From Thermoplasmatales archaeon (GTDB lineage Archaea > Thermoplasmatota > E2 > DHVEG-1), in the NCBI GenBank assembly GCA_030672305.1, contig DAOVGR010000041.1, forward strand, positions 1 to 43,185: a stretch of DNA of 43,185 nucleotides, read 5' to 3'. Below, piece by piece: positions 8,282 through 17,675 of this stretch. How positions within the stretch are numbered: the stretch's first letter is position 1; each line of letters begins with the position of its first letter. The notes beneath the pieces were generated by a model, which worked only from the letters and a program-made list of their open reading frames with translations, searched no databases and was not told the origin of the DNA. The translations under genes and the position numbers were made by a program.

Positions 8282-10140
8282 TTATTTTGGAAAGGCCAAT
8301 TAAAATATGTCTGGGTGAAGTAACATCCAATAATGGTCAAGCTAAGAAGGTTTTTGTTAAAAATGATGACTTGTATCGCCACCAACTTGTTATAGGAGGA
8401 ACAGGGAGCGGCAAAAGCACCTTGATAACAAACGAGATTCTGGATGCATTCAGGCAGGGGCTTTGCGTTTGGATCCTGGACCCGCATGGTGATTTGGCAT
8501 ATGACATTGTTGAGGCTATTTATCCTGAAGACTTGGGCAGGGTGCTTCTGTTTGACTTGTTGAAAGTTGGCTTTTCCTTGAATCCTTTTGAGCTGCCGGG
8601 ATATCAGGACCTTACTCAGAGGGAAATAATTGTTGAAAGGATGATAGGCGAGATAGTCGGTTTTATGAAGAAAATGTATGGCGAGAAATATTGGGGACCC
8701 TCACTTAACCGGATATTCCAGGGTGCATTAAGAAGGCTGTATCGGAAAGACGACTCACCTACATTTGAGGAAATGCTTGACCTGGTGACAGAGAATCTGG
8801 ACAAAGAGGAGTATAAGGATTTTTATGATGATTTGGACCGGCTGCCGAAAGGCCGAACTGATTCTGTAATAAACAAGCTTGAGCCGTTTGTCAAGAATGA
8901 TTTGCTCAGGAAAATTTTCTGCCAGAAGGTTTCCACAATTGATGTCGAGAAATTGATGAAACCAAATACATTGGTTATTTGGAGACTACCAAAAGGAGAA
9001 TTATCTGAATTAAATGCCGGACTTATTGGCTCGGCACTTATTACAAAAATATGGCTGAACATTGTTTCAAAAATCAGGGAGGATAGGAAACCAGTCTTTT
9101 TGGCAATAGATGAGTTCCAGAACTTTGCACATTTAGAAACTTTAGGAGATTTGATAACGGAGGGAAGGAAATACAAGATAGGTCTGCTGCTGGCTCATCA
9201 GCACACTAAACAGGTGCCCGAGAAACTGCTTGGTGATATTCTTGGCAATACAGCAACTAAGGTAATTTTCCGGGTCGGCCAAAGCGATGCAGGCATTATA
9301 GCAAACACATTTGATTTTAGAAACAGAGCAAAGGTATTACGTGTTTTAACATCTTTACCGGATGGAAAGGCTGTAGTTAAAATGAGAAGCGGTTTCGGAG
9401 AAAGACCAATCCCCCCTTTTGAGATTTCAACCTTAAAGCCCCCTACCAAAAAGCATTCTTTTACCGAGAAACTGCTTGAGCGAATGAGATGGCTTTATTC
9501 AGCACCGGTACTGCCTCAGCAAACCTCCTTTAAATCGGATGTGGGAAAAGAAATAATCGAGCTTCTGAAAATTGTTCACTGCATGGAGGATGAGGGGAAA
9601 GAGACAACCCGGACCAATATCTCAAGGAGTATGTCTATTCCTGGATCGAAACTGAGTGAGCAGTTGGACAGGGCCCAGAGCATGGGATTAGTTGAAAGGA
9701 TTGTGAAAAAGGAAGGTAAGGGGCGGCCAAAGATCCTTACTAATCTTACTGATAAAGGTAGAAAAACGATAGGTATTGGTATCTCATCTGGCAGTAGCTC
9801 AAAGGCTGGTGGTGAGTTGCACAGAGCATTATTGTTTAAAACTAAAGAATGGTTGGAAAGACAAGGTTATCATGTTAAGATTCCTGAGCAAGGTGGAAGG
9901 ATGGAACAGCCTGACATGATAGCGAAACCTGCTGATGGAGAGAGGGAGATAGCCATAGAGGTTGAGACGTCTGCGAACCATCCTGAACAGATAATTAAGA
10001 ATTATGAAAAAAATGTTAAGGCTGGCAGGTTTGTGGTTTTTGTTGTGCCGGATAAAGAAGTTGAAAGTAAAGTTAAAGAATGTTTGAAGAATATTGGGAA
10101 AAAGATTTTCAGCGTATACATTCTTGGAAATATTATCTAA
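8275..10140 (+). CDS. HerA/VirD4-like DNA-transfer ATPase with wHTH and nuclease-like tail
   Basis: 621 residues. Walker A GGTGSGKST at 41-49, followed by WILDPHGD (67-73) as in VirD4/TraG/HerA proteins; Walker B FLAIDEFQNF at 275-284; LLLAHQ (305-310) is the usual Gln motif after Walker B. Residues 425-500 look like a winged helix (MSIPGSKLSEQL, then GRPKILTNLTDKG). Residues 515-621 resemble a PD-(D/E)XK fold: Asp547, then I-A-I-E562-V-E564. The motor should move double-stranded DNA, at a membrane if the two upstream genes are partners. No relaxase is visible in the window. A broken copy of its last 50 residues sits at 12610. Confidence 0.85.
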   Translation: MVIILERPIKICLGEVTSNNGQAKKVFVKNDDLYRHQLVIGGTGSGKSTLITNEILDAFRQGLCVWILDPHGDLAYDIVEAIYPEDLGRVLLFDLLKVGFSLNPFELPGYQDLTQREIIVERMIGEIVGFMKKMYGEKYWGPSLNRIFQGALRRLYRKDDSPTFEEMLDLVTENLDKEEYKDFYDDLDRLPKGRTDSVINKLEPFVKNDLLRKIFCQKVSTIDVEKLMKPNTLVIWRLPKGELSELNAGLIGSALITKIWLNIVSKIREDRKPVFLAIDEFQNFAHLETLGDLITEGRKYKIGLLLAHQHTKQVPEKLLGDILGNTATKVIFRVGQSDAGIIANTFDFRNRAKVLRVLTSLPDGKAVVKMRSGFGERPIPPFEISTLKPPTKKHSFTEKLLERMRWLYSAPVLPQQTSFKSDVGKEIIELLKIVHCMEDEGKETTRTNISRSMSIPGSKLSEQLDRAQSMGLVERIVKKEGKGRPKILTNLTDKGRKTIGIGISSGSSSKAGGELHRALLFKTKEWLERQGYHVKIPEQGGRMEQPDMIAKPADGEREIAIEVETSANHPEQIIKNYEKNVKAGRFVVFVVPDKEVESKVKECLKNIGKKIFSVYILGNII

Positions 10141-10141
10141 T

Positions 10142-10152
10142 GGGGGGGGGAG
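10142..10152 (+). promoter_or_regulatory. SD site with a nine-G tract
   Basis: Directly after the HerA stop codon there are nine Gs followed by AG, ending 8 nt before the ATG at 10161. The homologous site of the decayed copy (12768-12778) reads GGGAGGTGATG, a canonical SD. The G run is prone to slippage and could vary SD strength. Confidence 0.5.
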
Positions 10153-10160
10153 TAGTGTGA

Positions 10161-10349
10161 ATGAATGGAGTAGAAATAGAGGATTATGAAATAGTTGCTA
10201 AAGACGGATTTGTGCTTGGGGATAGATTGGCTAACCACTGGCTTGACCAAATCAAACCTGATACTATATCCAAGTATGACCGGATTTACATAGCAAAAGT
10301 AGGAAAACACCTGGAAGTAGGCTATATGAAAGCTGATTTTCTTCGATAG
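10161..10349 (+). CDS. 62-aa protein coupled to the HerA-like ATPase
   Basis: Starts MNGVEIEDYEIVAKDGFVLG and ends in FLR before a TAG. It is acidic at the N-terminus, mixed alpha/beta, with no cysteines or membrane segment. The start is set by the G-rich SD at 10142-10152. A truncated copy lies in the same position after the HerA remnant at 12782, so the two genes are a conserved pair. After the TAG the same frame stays open for 20 more codons (N-K-I-H-P-N-H...) to a TAA at 10408. Function unknown. Confidence 0.65.
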   Translation: MNGVEIEDYEIVAKDGFVLGDRLANHWLDQIKPDTISKYDRIYIAKVGKHLEVGYMKADFLR

Positions 10350-10416
10350 AATAAAATCCATCCTAATCATATACTCCCAGTTGAGATTATAAACCTGAAA
10401 ACCATAAAATAATTTT

Positions 10417-12513
10417 TCAAATAAATTCTAAATTAATTTCTTTTCTTTGAGGAGTATTTCGTGATGAATTACCTATTAATATTTCAAAAACGCCATTTTC
10501 AACTATCCATTTGTGGTTTTTTTCATCCCAGAAGGAAAAATGTTTTTTGTTTAATGAAAATTGGATTTTTGTTTTTTCTTTTGGATTTAATTTTATTTTT
10601 TCGAATCCTTTAAGCTCCTGGGGTGGTCTTGTAACTGTAGACTCAACATCCTTTATATATAATTGAACTGTTTCTTTCCCTGTCAAATTACCTGTATTTG
10701 TAACATCAACTGCGACATTAATCTTTTTTTCTTTTGAATTATTTTTTTCTTCAATTTTCAAGTTTTGGAAATTGAATTCAGTATAGGATAGACCATATCC
10801 AAAAGGAAATAATGGGTCAATATTGTGATAGTCAAACCAGCGGTATCCAACAAGAATATCTTCATCATAATATACTTTATCTGAACCAGGATATGTTCTA
10901 TCAGAACTAGATGAATGAGCTGGAGAATCAGATAATTTTTTAGGAAATGTTATAGGTAGTTTTCCACTTGGATTTATATCACCAAAAATAATATCGGCAA
11001 GAGTATTCCCTCCTTCCATACCAGGATACCATGCTTCTATGATTGATGGTACTTTATCTATCCATTCATCCATAGATATGGGGCTACCGTTGATTAACAC
11101 AACTATGATCCTTGGATTTTTTGAAGCGGTTTCTTGGATTTTTTTAACCTGTGATTCTGGTAAAGCGAGTTTTTTCCTGTCAGTCATTTCATTGTCATTA
11201 TTTTTTTCATGGTTAAGTCCTCCAACAAATATTGTGATATCTGCATCTGCTGGATTAGATATGAACTTAATTCTTTCGGGTTTACATTTCTTTTTCAATC
11301 CCTCAAGAGGTGTTACTTCATAAAATGGTAAAACCATTGAACTTCCCCCTCCTAGAGCCATTTCTCTATTTGCATTTGGTCCAATAACTGAAATAGTGTT
11401 AATCCCAGCTATGTTTATCGGTAAAAGATTTCTCTCGTTTTTTAATAGAACAATTCCTTCCTCTGCAATTTTTTTAGCAATTCTTATATGCCCCTCAGTA
11501 TTAATACAGCCTTTTGGGAGTTTTTGTGGATTTTCAAAAAGACCTACATAGGACATTACTCTTAATAGTCTTAAAACATTTCTGTTAAGTACTTCCTTGG
11601 TGAATCTGCCTTTATTAAAATCATTTTGTAATTGTAATAAACCATATTTTATTCCAAAATATCTACCAAAACCTGGCATTTCCAATGATAAACCAGCATC
11701 TATGCACGAACCTGAACCATAGTTATATAGTGTTGCAAGATAATCTGAAACTACAAATCCTCTAAATCCCCATTCATCCATGAGTTTATCAACTAAAAGA
11801 TACCTATTTTCAGTTAAGTGTATACTGTTAACCCTGTTGTAGGAGGCCATCACTGACCAGCAATCCGCCTTTTTAACAACTGCTTCGAAAGCAGGATAAT
11901 AGATTTCATTTAATGCTCTTTCACTTATTTCTGAGCTAACTGTACCACGTCTGGTCTCTTGGTTATTTGCCACAAAATGTTTCACACAGGCTGCTACTTT
12001 CTGGCTTTGTATACCTTTTACTATTGGAACTGCTATTTTTTGATTTAAAAAAGGGTCCTCAGAGAGATATTCAAAAGTCCTTCCATTCAAAGGTGTTCTG
12101 TCTATATTTACGGCTGGTGCAAAAACCATATGATAACCAAGAGCCTTTGATTCTTCTGCTAGAGATTTCCCCATTTGATATGCTAGTTTTGGATTCCAAG
12201 TGCTCGCTTGGCAGATGCCAGTTGGAAAATATGTTGTTCGTTTTCGCTTGAAAATCCTACTATTAACTAGGTATGGAAAAAGAAAAATGCCCCTAACCCC
12301 AGTGTTTTGTAGTATACCTGAAAATATAGCAAGTGAAATAGGAGCACCTATTCCATGAGGTCCATTGGTCATTTTCAAAGATTTTATTCCCAACCGTCTT
12401 ATTGCGTTGGTTTTTTCCAAATTTTTTCCACTACTTAATATGAATTTTTCATTTAGTCTAAGCTTATCTAGAAGGATATTAATTTTAATTTCTTGTTTTG
12501 AGCTCATAAACAA
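10417..12513 (-). CDS. GH3 beta-glucosidase-type glycoside hydrolase
   Basis: 698 residues without signal peptide, so probably cytoplasmic. The (beta/alpha)8 domain has KHFVANNQE near 178 and the nucleophile Asp257 in GFVVSDY. The alpha/beta sandwich domain holds a candidate acid/base Glu442 (NEMTDRKKLALPES). A fibronectin-III-like C-terminal domain runs from about 585 to 690 (DVTNTGNLTGKETVQLY). Length and domain order match full GH3 enzymes that release glucose or xylose from beta-linked oligosaccharides. The ATG at 12507, two codons in, is an equally good start. It stands alone on the minus strand between two copies of the HerA tail, so it may have been inserted there. Confidence 0.92.
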   Translation of the reverse strand: MFMSSKQEIKINILLDKLRLNEKFILSSGKNLEKTNAIRRLGIKSLKMTNGPHGIGAPISLAIFSGILQNTGVRGIFLFPYLVNSRIFKRKRTTYFPTGICQASTWNPKLAYQMGKSLAEESKALGYHMVFAPAVNIDRTPLNGRTFEYLSEDPFLNQKIAVPIVKGIQSQKVAACVKHFVANNQETRRGTVSSEISERALNEIYYPAFEAVVKKADCWSVMASYNRVNSIHLTENRYLLVDKLMDEWGFRGFVVSDYLATLYNYGSGSCIDAGLSLEMPGFGRYFGIKYGLLQLQNDFNKGRFTKEVLNRNVLRLLRVMSYVGLFENPQKLPKGCINTEGHIRIAKKIAEEGIVLLKNERNLLPINIAGINTISVIGPNANREMALGGGSSMVLPFYEVTPLEGLKKKCKPERIKFISNPADADITIFVGGLNHEKNNDNEMTDRKKLALPESQVKKIQETASKNPRIIVVLINGSPISMDEWIDKVPSIIEAWYPGMEGGNTLADIIFGDINPSGKLPITFPKKLSDSPAHSSSSDRTYPGSDKVYYDEDILVGYRWFDYHNIDPLFPFGYGLSYTEFNFQNLKIEEKNNSKEKKINVAVDVTNTGNLTGKETVQLYIKDVESTVTRPPQELKGFEKIKLNPKEKTKIQFSLNKKHFSFWDEKNHKWIVENGVFEILIGNSSRNTPQRKEINLEFI

Positions 12514-12609
12514 ATATGGAAAAGCGTTTTTTTGATTAAAATGATTTTGAATTAATCATACTAAAATTATGATCTAGAAAATCCGTAAATAACCTCCTTT
12601 CTGGTTTTA

Positions 12610-12765
12610 AAGCAAATAGAGAAGAATTATGAAAAGAACATTGGGCTACAAAGGTTTGTTGTTTTTATTATGCCTGATAAAGAGGTTAAAAATAAGGTTA
12701 AAGATATCCTGAAAAATGTTGGAAAAAAGAAATTCAGTGTTTACGTTCTTGGAAATATTAGCTAA
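12610..12765 (+). pseudogene. Remnant of a second HerA-like ATPase (last 51 codons)
   Basis: The frame reads KQIEKNYEKNIGLQRFVVFI and ends KFSVYVLGNIS before TAA. It matches the C-terminus of the ATPase ending at 10140 (residues 571-621: EQIIKNYEKN...FSVYILGNII) along its whole length at roughly two thirds identity. Homology begins abruptly at about 12607; everything upstream is lost. Since the copy is diverged, the duplication is not recent, or the fragment came from a related element. Confidence 0.85.
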
Positions 12766-12781
12766 TAGGGAGGTGATGTGA

Positions 12782-12868
12782 TTGAATGGAGCAGAAATAG
12801 AGGATTATGAAATAGTTGCCAAAGACGGATTAGAATGCTTATCCAACATTAAAAAGGAAAATATATAA
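12782..12868 (+). pseudogene. Truncated copy of the 62-aa gene
   Basis: TTG start with a canonical GGGAGGTGAT SD at 12768-12777. The first 16 residues after the start (NGAEIEDYEIVAKDG) are nearly identical to the gene at 10161. After that the similarity stops and the frame ends at TAA 12866 (ECLSNIKKENI). The abrupt end marks a second recombination junction near 12830. With the HerA remnant just upstream it preserves the order ATPase tail - SD - small gene. Confidence 0.75.
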
Positions 12869-12936
12869 TACTTTTAGTAAATATTATAAAATATAAATTT
12901 ATTCTGATATAATAATTGGGTGGAGGAAAAATTGAA

Positions 12937-13971
12937 ATGCGTAGAAAATTACTGTTTTGTATCCTCTTTTCAATTTTTTTATTTTCGATTCCAGTCGAGG
13001 GAATAAATAATAGAATTATTCCGAATCCAAGAATAAAAATCACAGATTTTGATGCACCTAATGAGATTACAGCAGGAAAGAGTTTTTCTGTTAACGTGAC
13101 AGTAAAAAATAATAGATTTCTTCCAATAATAACGATGGTTCGGATTGATTTACTTGATGGACTGCTCAATACTATAAAAAAGAATATCGGCGAAGATAAA
13201 ATATTTATCTGGCCCAGAAGCCCCAAAACGATTACGATTAATTGCGTTATCCGAGAAGGAGATATCGATTGGTACAAGGAGAAATATAATATTCAGGCTA
13301 TGCTTTTTCATAATTTTAATTTTTTAGGCATCACTAATCAACTGGATAGTTCTATCACGGGGATACACATAAAATCTCGATTGATGGAAAAAGACAAATT
13401 ACGAATTGTCAGAATAGATGTTCCTGAGGAAATTGAAGATCCAGAAGAAACAATTTTTTTTGTTGATGTTTTGGTGAAAAACGAGGGTGCATTCCCTATT
13501 AAAACAAAGGTTCGTATTTACATGATTGAAAAGCCATCCGCGATTCCAGCATTTGAAGAACTTGACATTATCCCTGGGGCGGCGGAAGTAAGAAAAGAAC
13601 TGGGAACCAGTAAGAACTGGGTAATGATTGAGCCAGGAATCGGAGTGAATGAATTCGAGGTAAGATGTGAACTACGTGAGATCGAATCCAAAAAAGAGAA
13701 ATTTATTATTAAAGGTGTTGTACTGGTAAATATCAATGGTAAAGTATATGAGGTAGACTCCTCAGATTCCTATGAAATTTACCATGAACAGCCGTTTTGT
13801 CGAGATGAGATCTGTCTATTATTCTTGATTGGTGCGATCTTTGCGGGTTTAATAGCGTTTTGTCTTATAGCGGTAAGTATACGGATTCTGTATCCTCTCT
13901 ACCTAATAAAGAAAACGAAGTTAAGGGATGAAAAAGAGGAATTCGTTAAAAAAAGAAAACATCTTAAATAG
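12937..13971 (+). CDS. Membrane-anchored protein with two beta-sandwich domains
   Basis: About 344 residues. The ATG at 12937 is chosen because GGTGGAGG at 12919-12926 is its SD; a TTG at 12916 would put that SD in the gene. MRRKLLFCILFSIFLFSIPVEG is a signal peptide. Two repeated Ig/CARDB-like domains follow (about 30-140 and 150-275; each has an FSVNVTVKN or FFVDVLVKN strand). A TM helix near 293-318 and a basic cytoplasmic tail (KKTKLRDEKEEFVKKRKH) close the protein. So it faces outside with a C-terminal anchor. Probably a cell-surface or envelope protein; function unknown. Confidence 0.75.
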   Translation: MRRKLLFCILFSIFLFSIPVEGINNRIIPNPRIKITDFDAPNEITAGKSFSVNVTVKNNRFLPIITMVRIDLLDGLLNTIKKNIGEDKIFIWPRSPKTITINCVIREGDIDWYKEKYNIQAMLFHNFNFLGITNQLDSSITGIHIKSRLMEKDKLRIVRIDVPEEIEDPEETIFFVDVLVKNEGAFPIKTKVRIYMIEKPSAIPAFEELDIIPGAAEVRKELGTSKNWVMIEPGIGVNEFEVRCELREIESKKEKFIIKGVVLVNINGKVYEVDSSDSYEIYHEQPFCRDEICLLFLIGAIFAGLIAFCLIAVSIRILYPLYLIKKTKLRDEKEEFVKKRKHLK

Positions 13972-14059
13972 TTTTAGTTATCAAAACATTTTAGGTTTTA
14001 TTCTGCTCCTATTCAAAATGTACAAATGAAAAATCATCATATTTAATATTTAAATTTCA

Positions 14060-14836
14060 TCAGGATTTGCTATACTTCCATTTGCACAATTCCATCTCTC
14101 CATCATCTATTCGTATGTAAGTATTATGCTGAGGTGCATCCTTTACCCAGGAGCCAGTATTGGCCGTATCCTCATGGATAAATGGATTATGGGTATGCCC
14201 GAATATCAGTTTTTCATCCTTTTCTAAACCAAGAAATATATTTCTTACCTTTGAACAAGAAAATCTCTCAAGTTTATTCATATGGTTCATAGGAGAAGGA
14301 AAGACACCTTTTCGTCTCCTCCAACTTTTTCTCTCCTCTGGTGGTTTCTGTAGTTTTTTCTTTACTCCCCATAAATTATTCATTATTTTTCCAAGAATGT
14401 TTTCTGCACGACAGAGAGTCTCACTAATTCTTTCATATTCATCAAGAGTCAATGGTTCATAATTTGCCAATACATCCAACTCATAGCCGTGAATAAAAAA
14501 GAATTTACTATTATTATCCTTGAGTCTTAAATATCTTCTCAGATCAAGCGAACGATACTCAGGAAATCTCTCTTTGATCTTTACCATATAATAATCGTGA
14601 TTGCCTATCACATAATGAACATTAGTTTTCAAATTTAAAATCTTAGTTAACACACTCTGGTTTTCCAACATTGGGTCTATGTTCTTTCTTCTCCAAAAAT
14701 CTAGGATATCACCTAATAGTACAAAATGATCCTTAGTACCCAGTTTCGTGGAGATATAATTCTGAACAAAATCATTAAAAGCAGCAGCATCACATTCCTC
14801 ATATCCCAAATGTAAATCCGATATAACAATTATCAT
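14060..14836 (-). CDS. Calcineurin-like metallophosphoesterase (LpxH-like)
   Basis: 258 residues with all expected metal-site blocks in order: SDLHLG (6-11), GDILDFW (42-48), GNHDYY (78-83), IHGYE (115-119) and GHTHNPF (213-219). The GDxxDFW form is characteristic of the UDP-2,3-diacylglucosamine hydrolase-like branch, which in archaea has unknown phosphoester substrates since lipid A is absent. A basic insertion around 160-178 (KPPEERKSWRRRKG) may contact membrane or substrate. No signal peptide. It shares strand with the phosphodiesterase gene 210 nt upstream. Confidence 0.88.
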   Translation of the reverse strand: MIIVISDLHLGYEECDAAAFNDFVQNYISTKLGTKDHFVLLGDILDFWRRKNIDPMLENQSVLTKILNLKTNVHYVIGNHDYYMVKIKERFPEYRSLDLRRYLRLKDNNSKFFFIHGYELDVLANYEPLTLDEYERISETLCRAENILGKIMNNLWGVKKKLQKPPEERKSWRRRKGVFPSPMNHMNKLERFSCSKVRNIFLGLEKDEKLIFGHTHNPFIHEDTANTGSWVKDAPQHNTYIRIDDGEMELCKWKYSKS

Positions 14837-15045
14837 ATTATGACATCCACTTTATGGATGTACAAATCAGATTTTAAACATAAGAATTTTACCTAAAAAT
14901 TTAAAGTATTTTTAAAGAAATCATAAAAATTCAGATAGTATCAATGCTAAAATTATTCTAAAAAAATAAAGAATGAAGAACTGCTATAGGAAGAAATACA
15001 ATGTTCAAGACTGTGCTATTTTTTGCAGAATTGTCTTTACTTTTT

Positions 15046-16629
15046 TTATGTTTTTTCTCGCCTTGTTTTCCTCGGTTTTTCTGTGAGATGAAATAATGAT
15101 TTTCCCTCAAAAGTTGGCGGGATTTTTTTCCAGTGAAGATAGGCTATTGAGGGAGCAATATCAAGAACAGAAACCTCTCTATCAACAACAACCCCATGAC
15201 GAATATCCTTTTCGCCAGGCGAAACAAAAATTAACGGGACATTCTGTTCCGATGTGGTTCCGTGCGTTCCAGGAGCAGATGGAACATCCAATAATTTGGC
15301 AATAACAGAAGAGATATGAGGATAACCAGATATTACTGCTGACCAATAATCACCATATAACGTGGTCATGTAGTTGGGTTTTAAAAAAACCATTATCATG
15401 GGCCATACAACGTCTTCATAGTTGCCATGCCACATGTTATTTTCTTCTTGTCTCTTTTTATCAAATATCAATTTTGTATCTACATAGGGCAGTTTTTTTA
15501 ACACTCTTATAATTTCTTTTTGTTCATTTTCCTTACAAAATATATATCTGTGTGGACCCTCTGAAAAACTCCATTCGTAGTCTCCATTATCACGGTATCC
15601 AAACGGTCGCCATTTTGTGTTTGCCCGTATTTGTATACCCTCGTTGGCCAATTCCTTGCGAGTATCTATAGCATGAGTGTGATCTTTCATGCTGCTCATG
15701 CCATGGTCTGAAGTTATCACGATTCTTGATTTCTCATATTTGTTTACTCCATCATCATCATATCTAGTCTTCAGGTATTTAATAAAACGATTTATCTCCA
15801 TATCCGTGATATAAAGTTGATCCATCATAGCATCAGGATTTATTAGATCACAGAGATCAGAAACATTGGTGTCACGAAATGAACCGTAAGCATGTCCCGC
15901 TAAATCCATACTCTGAAGGAGAATATACATAAAATCAGGGTCATCATGACCAACTGTTTGTATAGCCTGATCAATTATCCATTTATCACTAGGAGCACTA
16001 TCTGCATTCAAAAATGGTAACAGTCTAGGTGGCACCCACATGGTTCCTCTTGGTGGTCGAACAGTTTTTTTCCCTTTTTTCGGGATATAAATACGAGGTG
16101 GCAAAGGACTATCTCCCTCATGTCTCTCCCCGCCTAATATATGTGCTTCTGAAGGAGTCACATAATTTGGATTAGTAGGACTTCCTGGGTAAATTAGAAT
16201 ATCGTGATTTTTATCTGCTAAAATTTCACCAACCCAGTATTTACCGGCAATAAATGCGGTTATAACAGATGACTCAAATGATCTTGCAACAGTAAAAAGC
16301 GTTGGTAAACATCGTAAATGTCTGTGTTCATAGAACCCAAATTTTGCAGTGCCATGCTCACAGGAAATTCTAAAATGAGCGAAATCTAATCCCTTATAAT
16401 AGCTCATAGCGCCATATATACCATTAGTTTTAAGGCTTGTGGAAGTCATTATTGCTGTATGATTTGTCGCTGTTATAGCTGGTAAAATATCCATACAATT
16501 AGTAAACCTTACACCTTGTTCTGCCAAAGAGACCAGTGTTGGCGTAAGGCAGCCCTGATGTCCTTCAGCACCAAAATAATCAGCCCTCATACCATCAATA
16601 TTAATTACATAGGTTTTCTTTACCCCCAT
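15046..16629 (-). CDS. Alkaline-phosphatase superfamily phosphodiesterase (NPP-like)
   Basis: 527 residues, no signal peptide. NIDGMRADYF (residues 10-19) provides the first metal Asp; ITATNH (52-57) matches the T-x-x-N-H nucleophile block of nucleotide pyrophosphatases/phosphodiesterases (Thr53). DHDDPDF and the MDLAGHAYG segment hold further metal ligands; VITSDHGMSSMKDH near residue 310 gives the Asp-His pair, and a late PGTHGTTSEQNVPL supplies the final His. It should hydrolyse phosphodiester or phosphonate bonds. The start ATG has GAGGTGAAAG about 6 nt upstream. Confidence 0.88.
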   Translation of the reverse strand: MGVKKTYVINIDGMRADYFGAEGHQGCLTPTLVSLAEQGVRFTNCMDILPAITATNHTAIMTSTSLKTNGIYGAMSYYKGLDFAHFRISCEHGTAKFGFYEHRHLRCLPTLFTVARSFESSVITAFIAGKYWVGEILADKNHDILIYPGSPTNPNYVTPSEAHILGGERHEGDSPLPPRIYIPKKGKKTVRPPRGTMWVPPRLLPFLNADSAPSDKWIIDQAIQTVGHDDPDFMYILLQSMDLAGHAYGSFRDTNVSDLCDLINPDAMMDQLYITDMEINRFIKYLKTRYDDDGVNKYEKSRIVITSDHGMSSMKDHTHAIDTRKELANEGIQIRANTKWRPFGYRDNGDYEWSFSEGPHRYIFCKENEQKEIIRVLKKLPYVDTKLIFDKKRQEENNMWHGNYEDVVWPMIMVFLKPNYMTTLYGDYWSAVISGYPHISSVIAKLLDVPSAPGTHGTTSEQNVPLIFVSPGEKDIRHGVVVDREVSVLDIAPSIAYLHWKKIPPTFEGKSLFHLTEKPRKTRREKT

Positions 16630-16783
16630 ACTCTTTCACCTCTACAGTGCATGTTATTAACACACACTAAATTATGTTTTGTTTTTCATGCTATATAACA
16701 TTGTCGAATTTTTTCGGATATTGCCAAACAATCGATAAATTATGAGAAGATAATATTTGAACTAGATTCTTAATTAATGAATC

Positions 16784-17461
16784 CTATGGATATTCAAACC
16801 GAGGACTATATTCGCCCCTAGCACAAACAATAATTTTTCCAGGGATTATTCCTTCTTGAAAATTTGCATTTGGATTAACATCGATTGACTGAAAAATTTC
16901 TATGGATGTTTTTGAAGGCAAATACTTCCATCGTAAAAACAATTTATTCTCATCTAGATCATATTCATCAGGTGTCGGAAAAGTATTTGCTGTCCATTCA
17001 AAGGCTGACCTTATCCCCAAGTAAATATTCTTATTACCAAGAGAAAGGGTCTGTGATCGACAGTAAGGATAATCTGGATATTTTTTACCATTTTTAACAC
17101 CGATCTCATCAATTGAATAATTGAATTTAAAATCCTTGTCCAATGTCATACGGAATGTTATTCCTTCAGCTTCATCATTTCCAATATTTTCTATTAATAT
17201 GTTAAATGTTCCCTTATCCTCATTAGGTGATAAATCAAATTGATAGTAATTTATTATAGTGTTTGGATGTGGCCCTAAAGATGGGCTGATAAATATACTC
17301 CAGATGGAAAATAATAAACTTGTAGCAATTGCAAAAATGTAAAGTCTATCTCGGAGCGGTAAATGTCTAAATTTATTAATTGAATTCTTCATCTTAAAAT
17401 TCTTAAAAATCATTTTTTCATCATTTATCTTATGTTTAAGCACTAATCGTTCCGCCCCCAT
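16784..17461 (-). CDS. Membrane-anchored protein of unknown function
   Basis: 225 residues as written. A TM helix lies at about residues 41-59 (IFAIATSLLFSIWSIFI) after a basic cytoplasmic segment; the remaining 160 residues are a beta-rich outside domain (FNILIENIGNDEAEGITF). The start is uncertain: no SD precedes the ATG at 17461, and a TATA-like AAATTATAAATT only a few nt upstream would give a transcript beginning inside the frame, favouring the ATG at 17413. It ends in TAG. The beta domain resembles CARDB-like repeats in neighbouring surface proteins. Confidence 0.65.
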   Translation of the reverse strand: MGAERLVLKHKINDEKMIFKNFKMKNSINKFRHLPLRDRLYIFAIATSLLFSIWSIFISPSLGPHPNTIINYYQFDLSPNEDKGTFNILIENIGNDEAEGITFRMTLDKDFKFNYSIDEIGVKNGKKYPDYPYCRSQTLSLGNKNIYLGIRSAFEWTANTFPTPDEYDLDENKLFLRWKYLPSKTSIEIFQSIDVNPNANFQEGIIPGKIIVCARGEYSPRFEYP

Positions 17462-17675
17462 AATTTATAATTTTGTAACATTTCGTTATTAAAAAAGGTT
17501 CTTATTTGTTATTTTATCTCTATATTTTTTCTACTAACCAAAAAAAAATTTAAGTTGAAAAGATTTTTCCTCTAACGATATAAACATCACTGTACATGCA
17601 ATTTTACAAAGAGAATTACAAAGGTATATTTTTAAACAGCGGATGTTTTGTAATTGTAATATAGCGGTAAACTAA

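Noticed and set aside
12849..13277. 142-codon minus-strand frame
   Set aside because: It is antisense to the signal-peptide-bearing gene at 12937, which has an SD and coherent domains.
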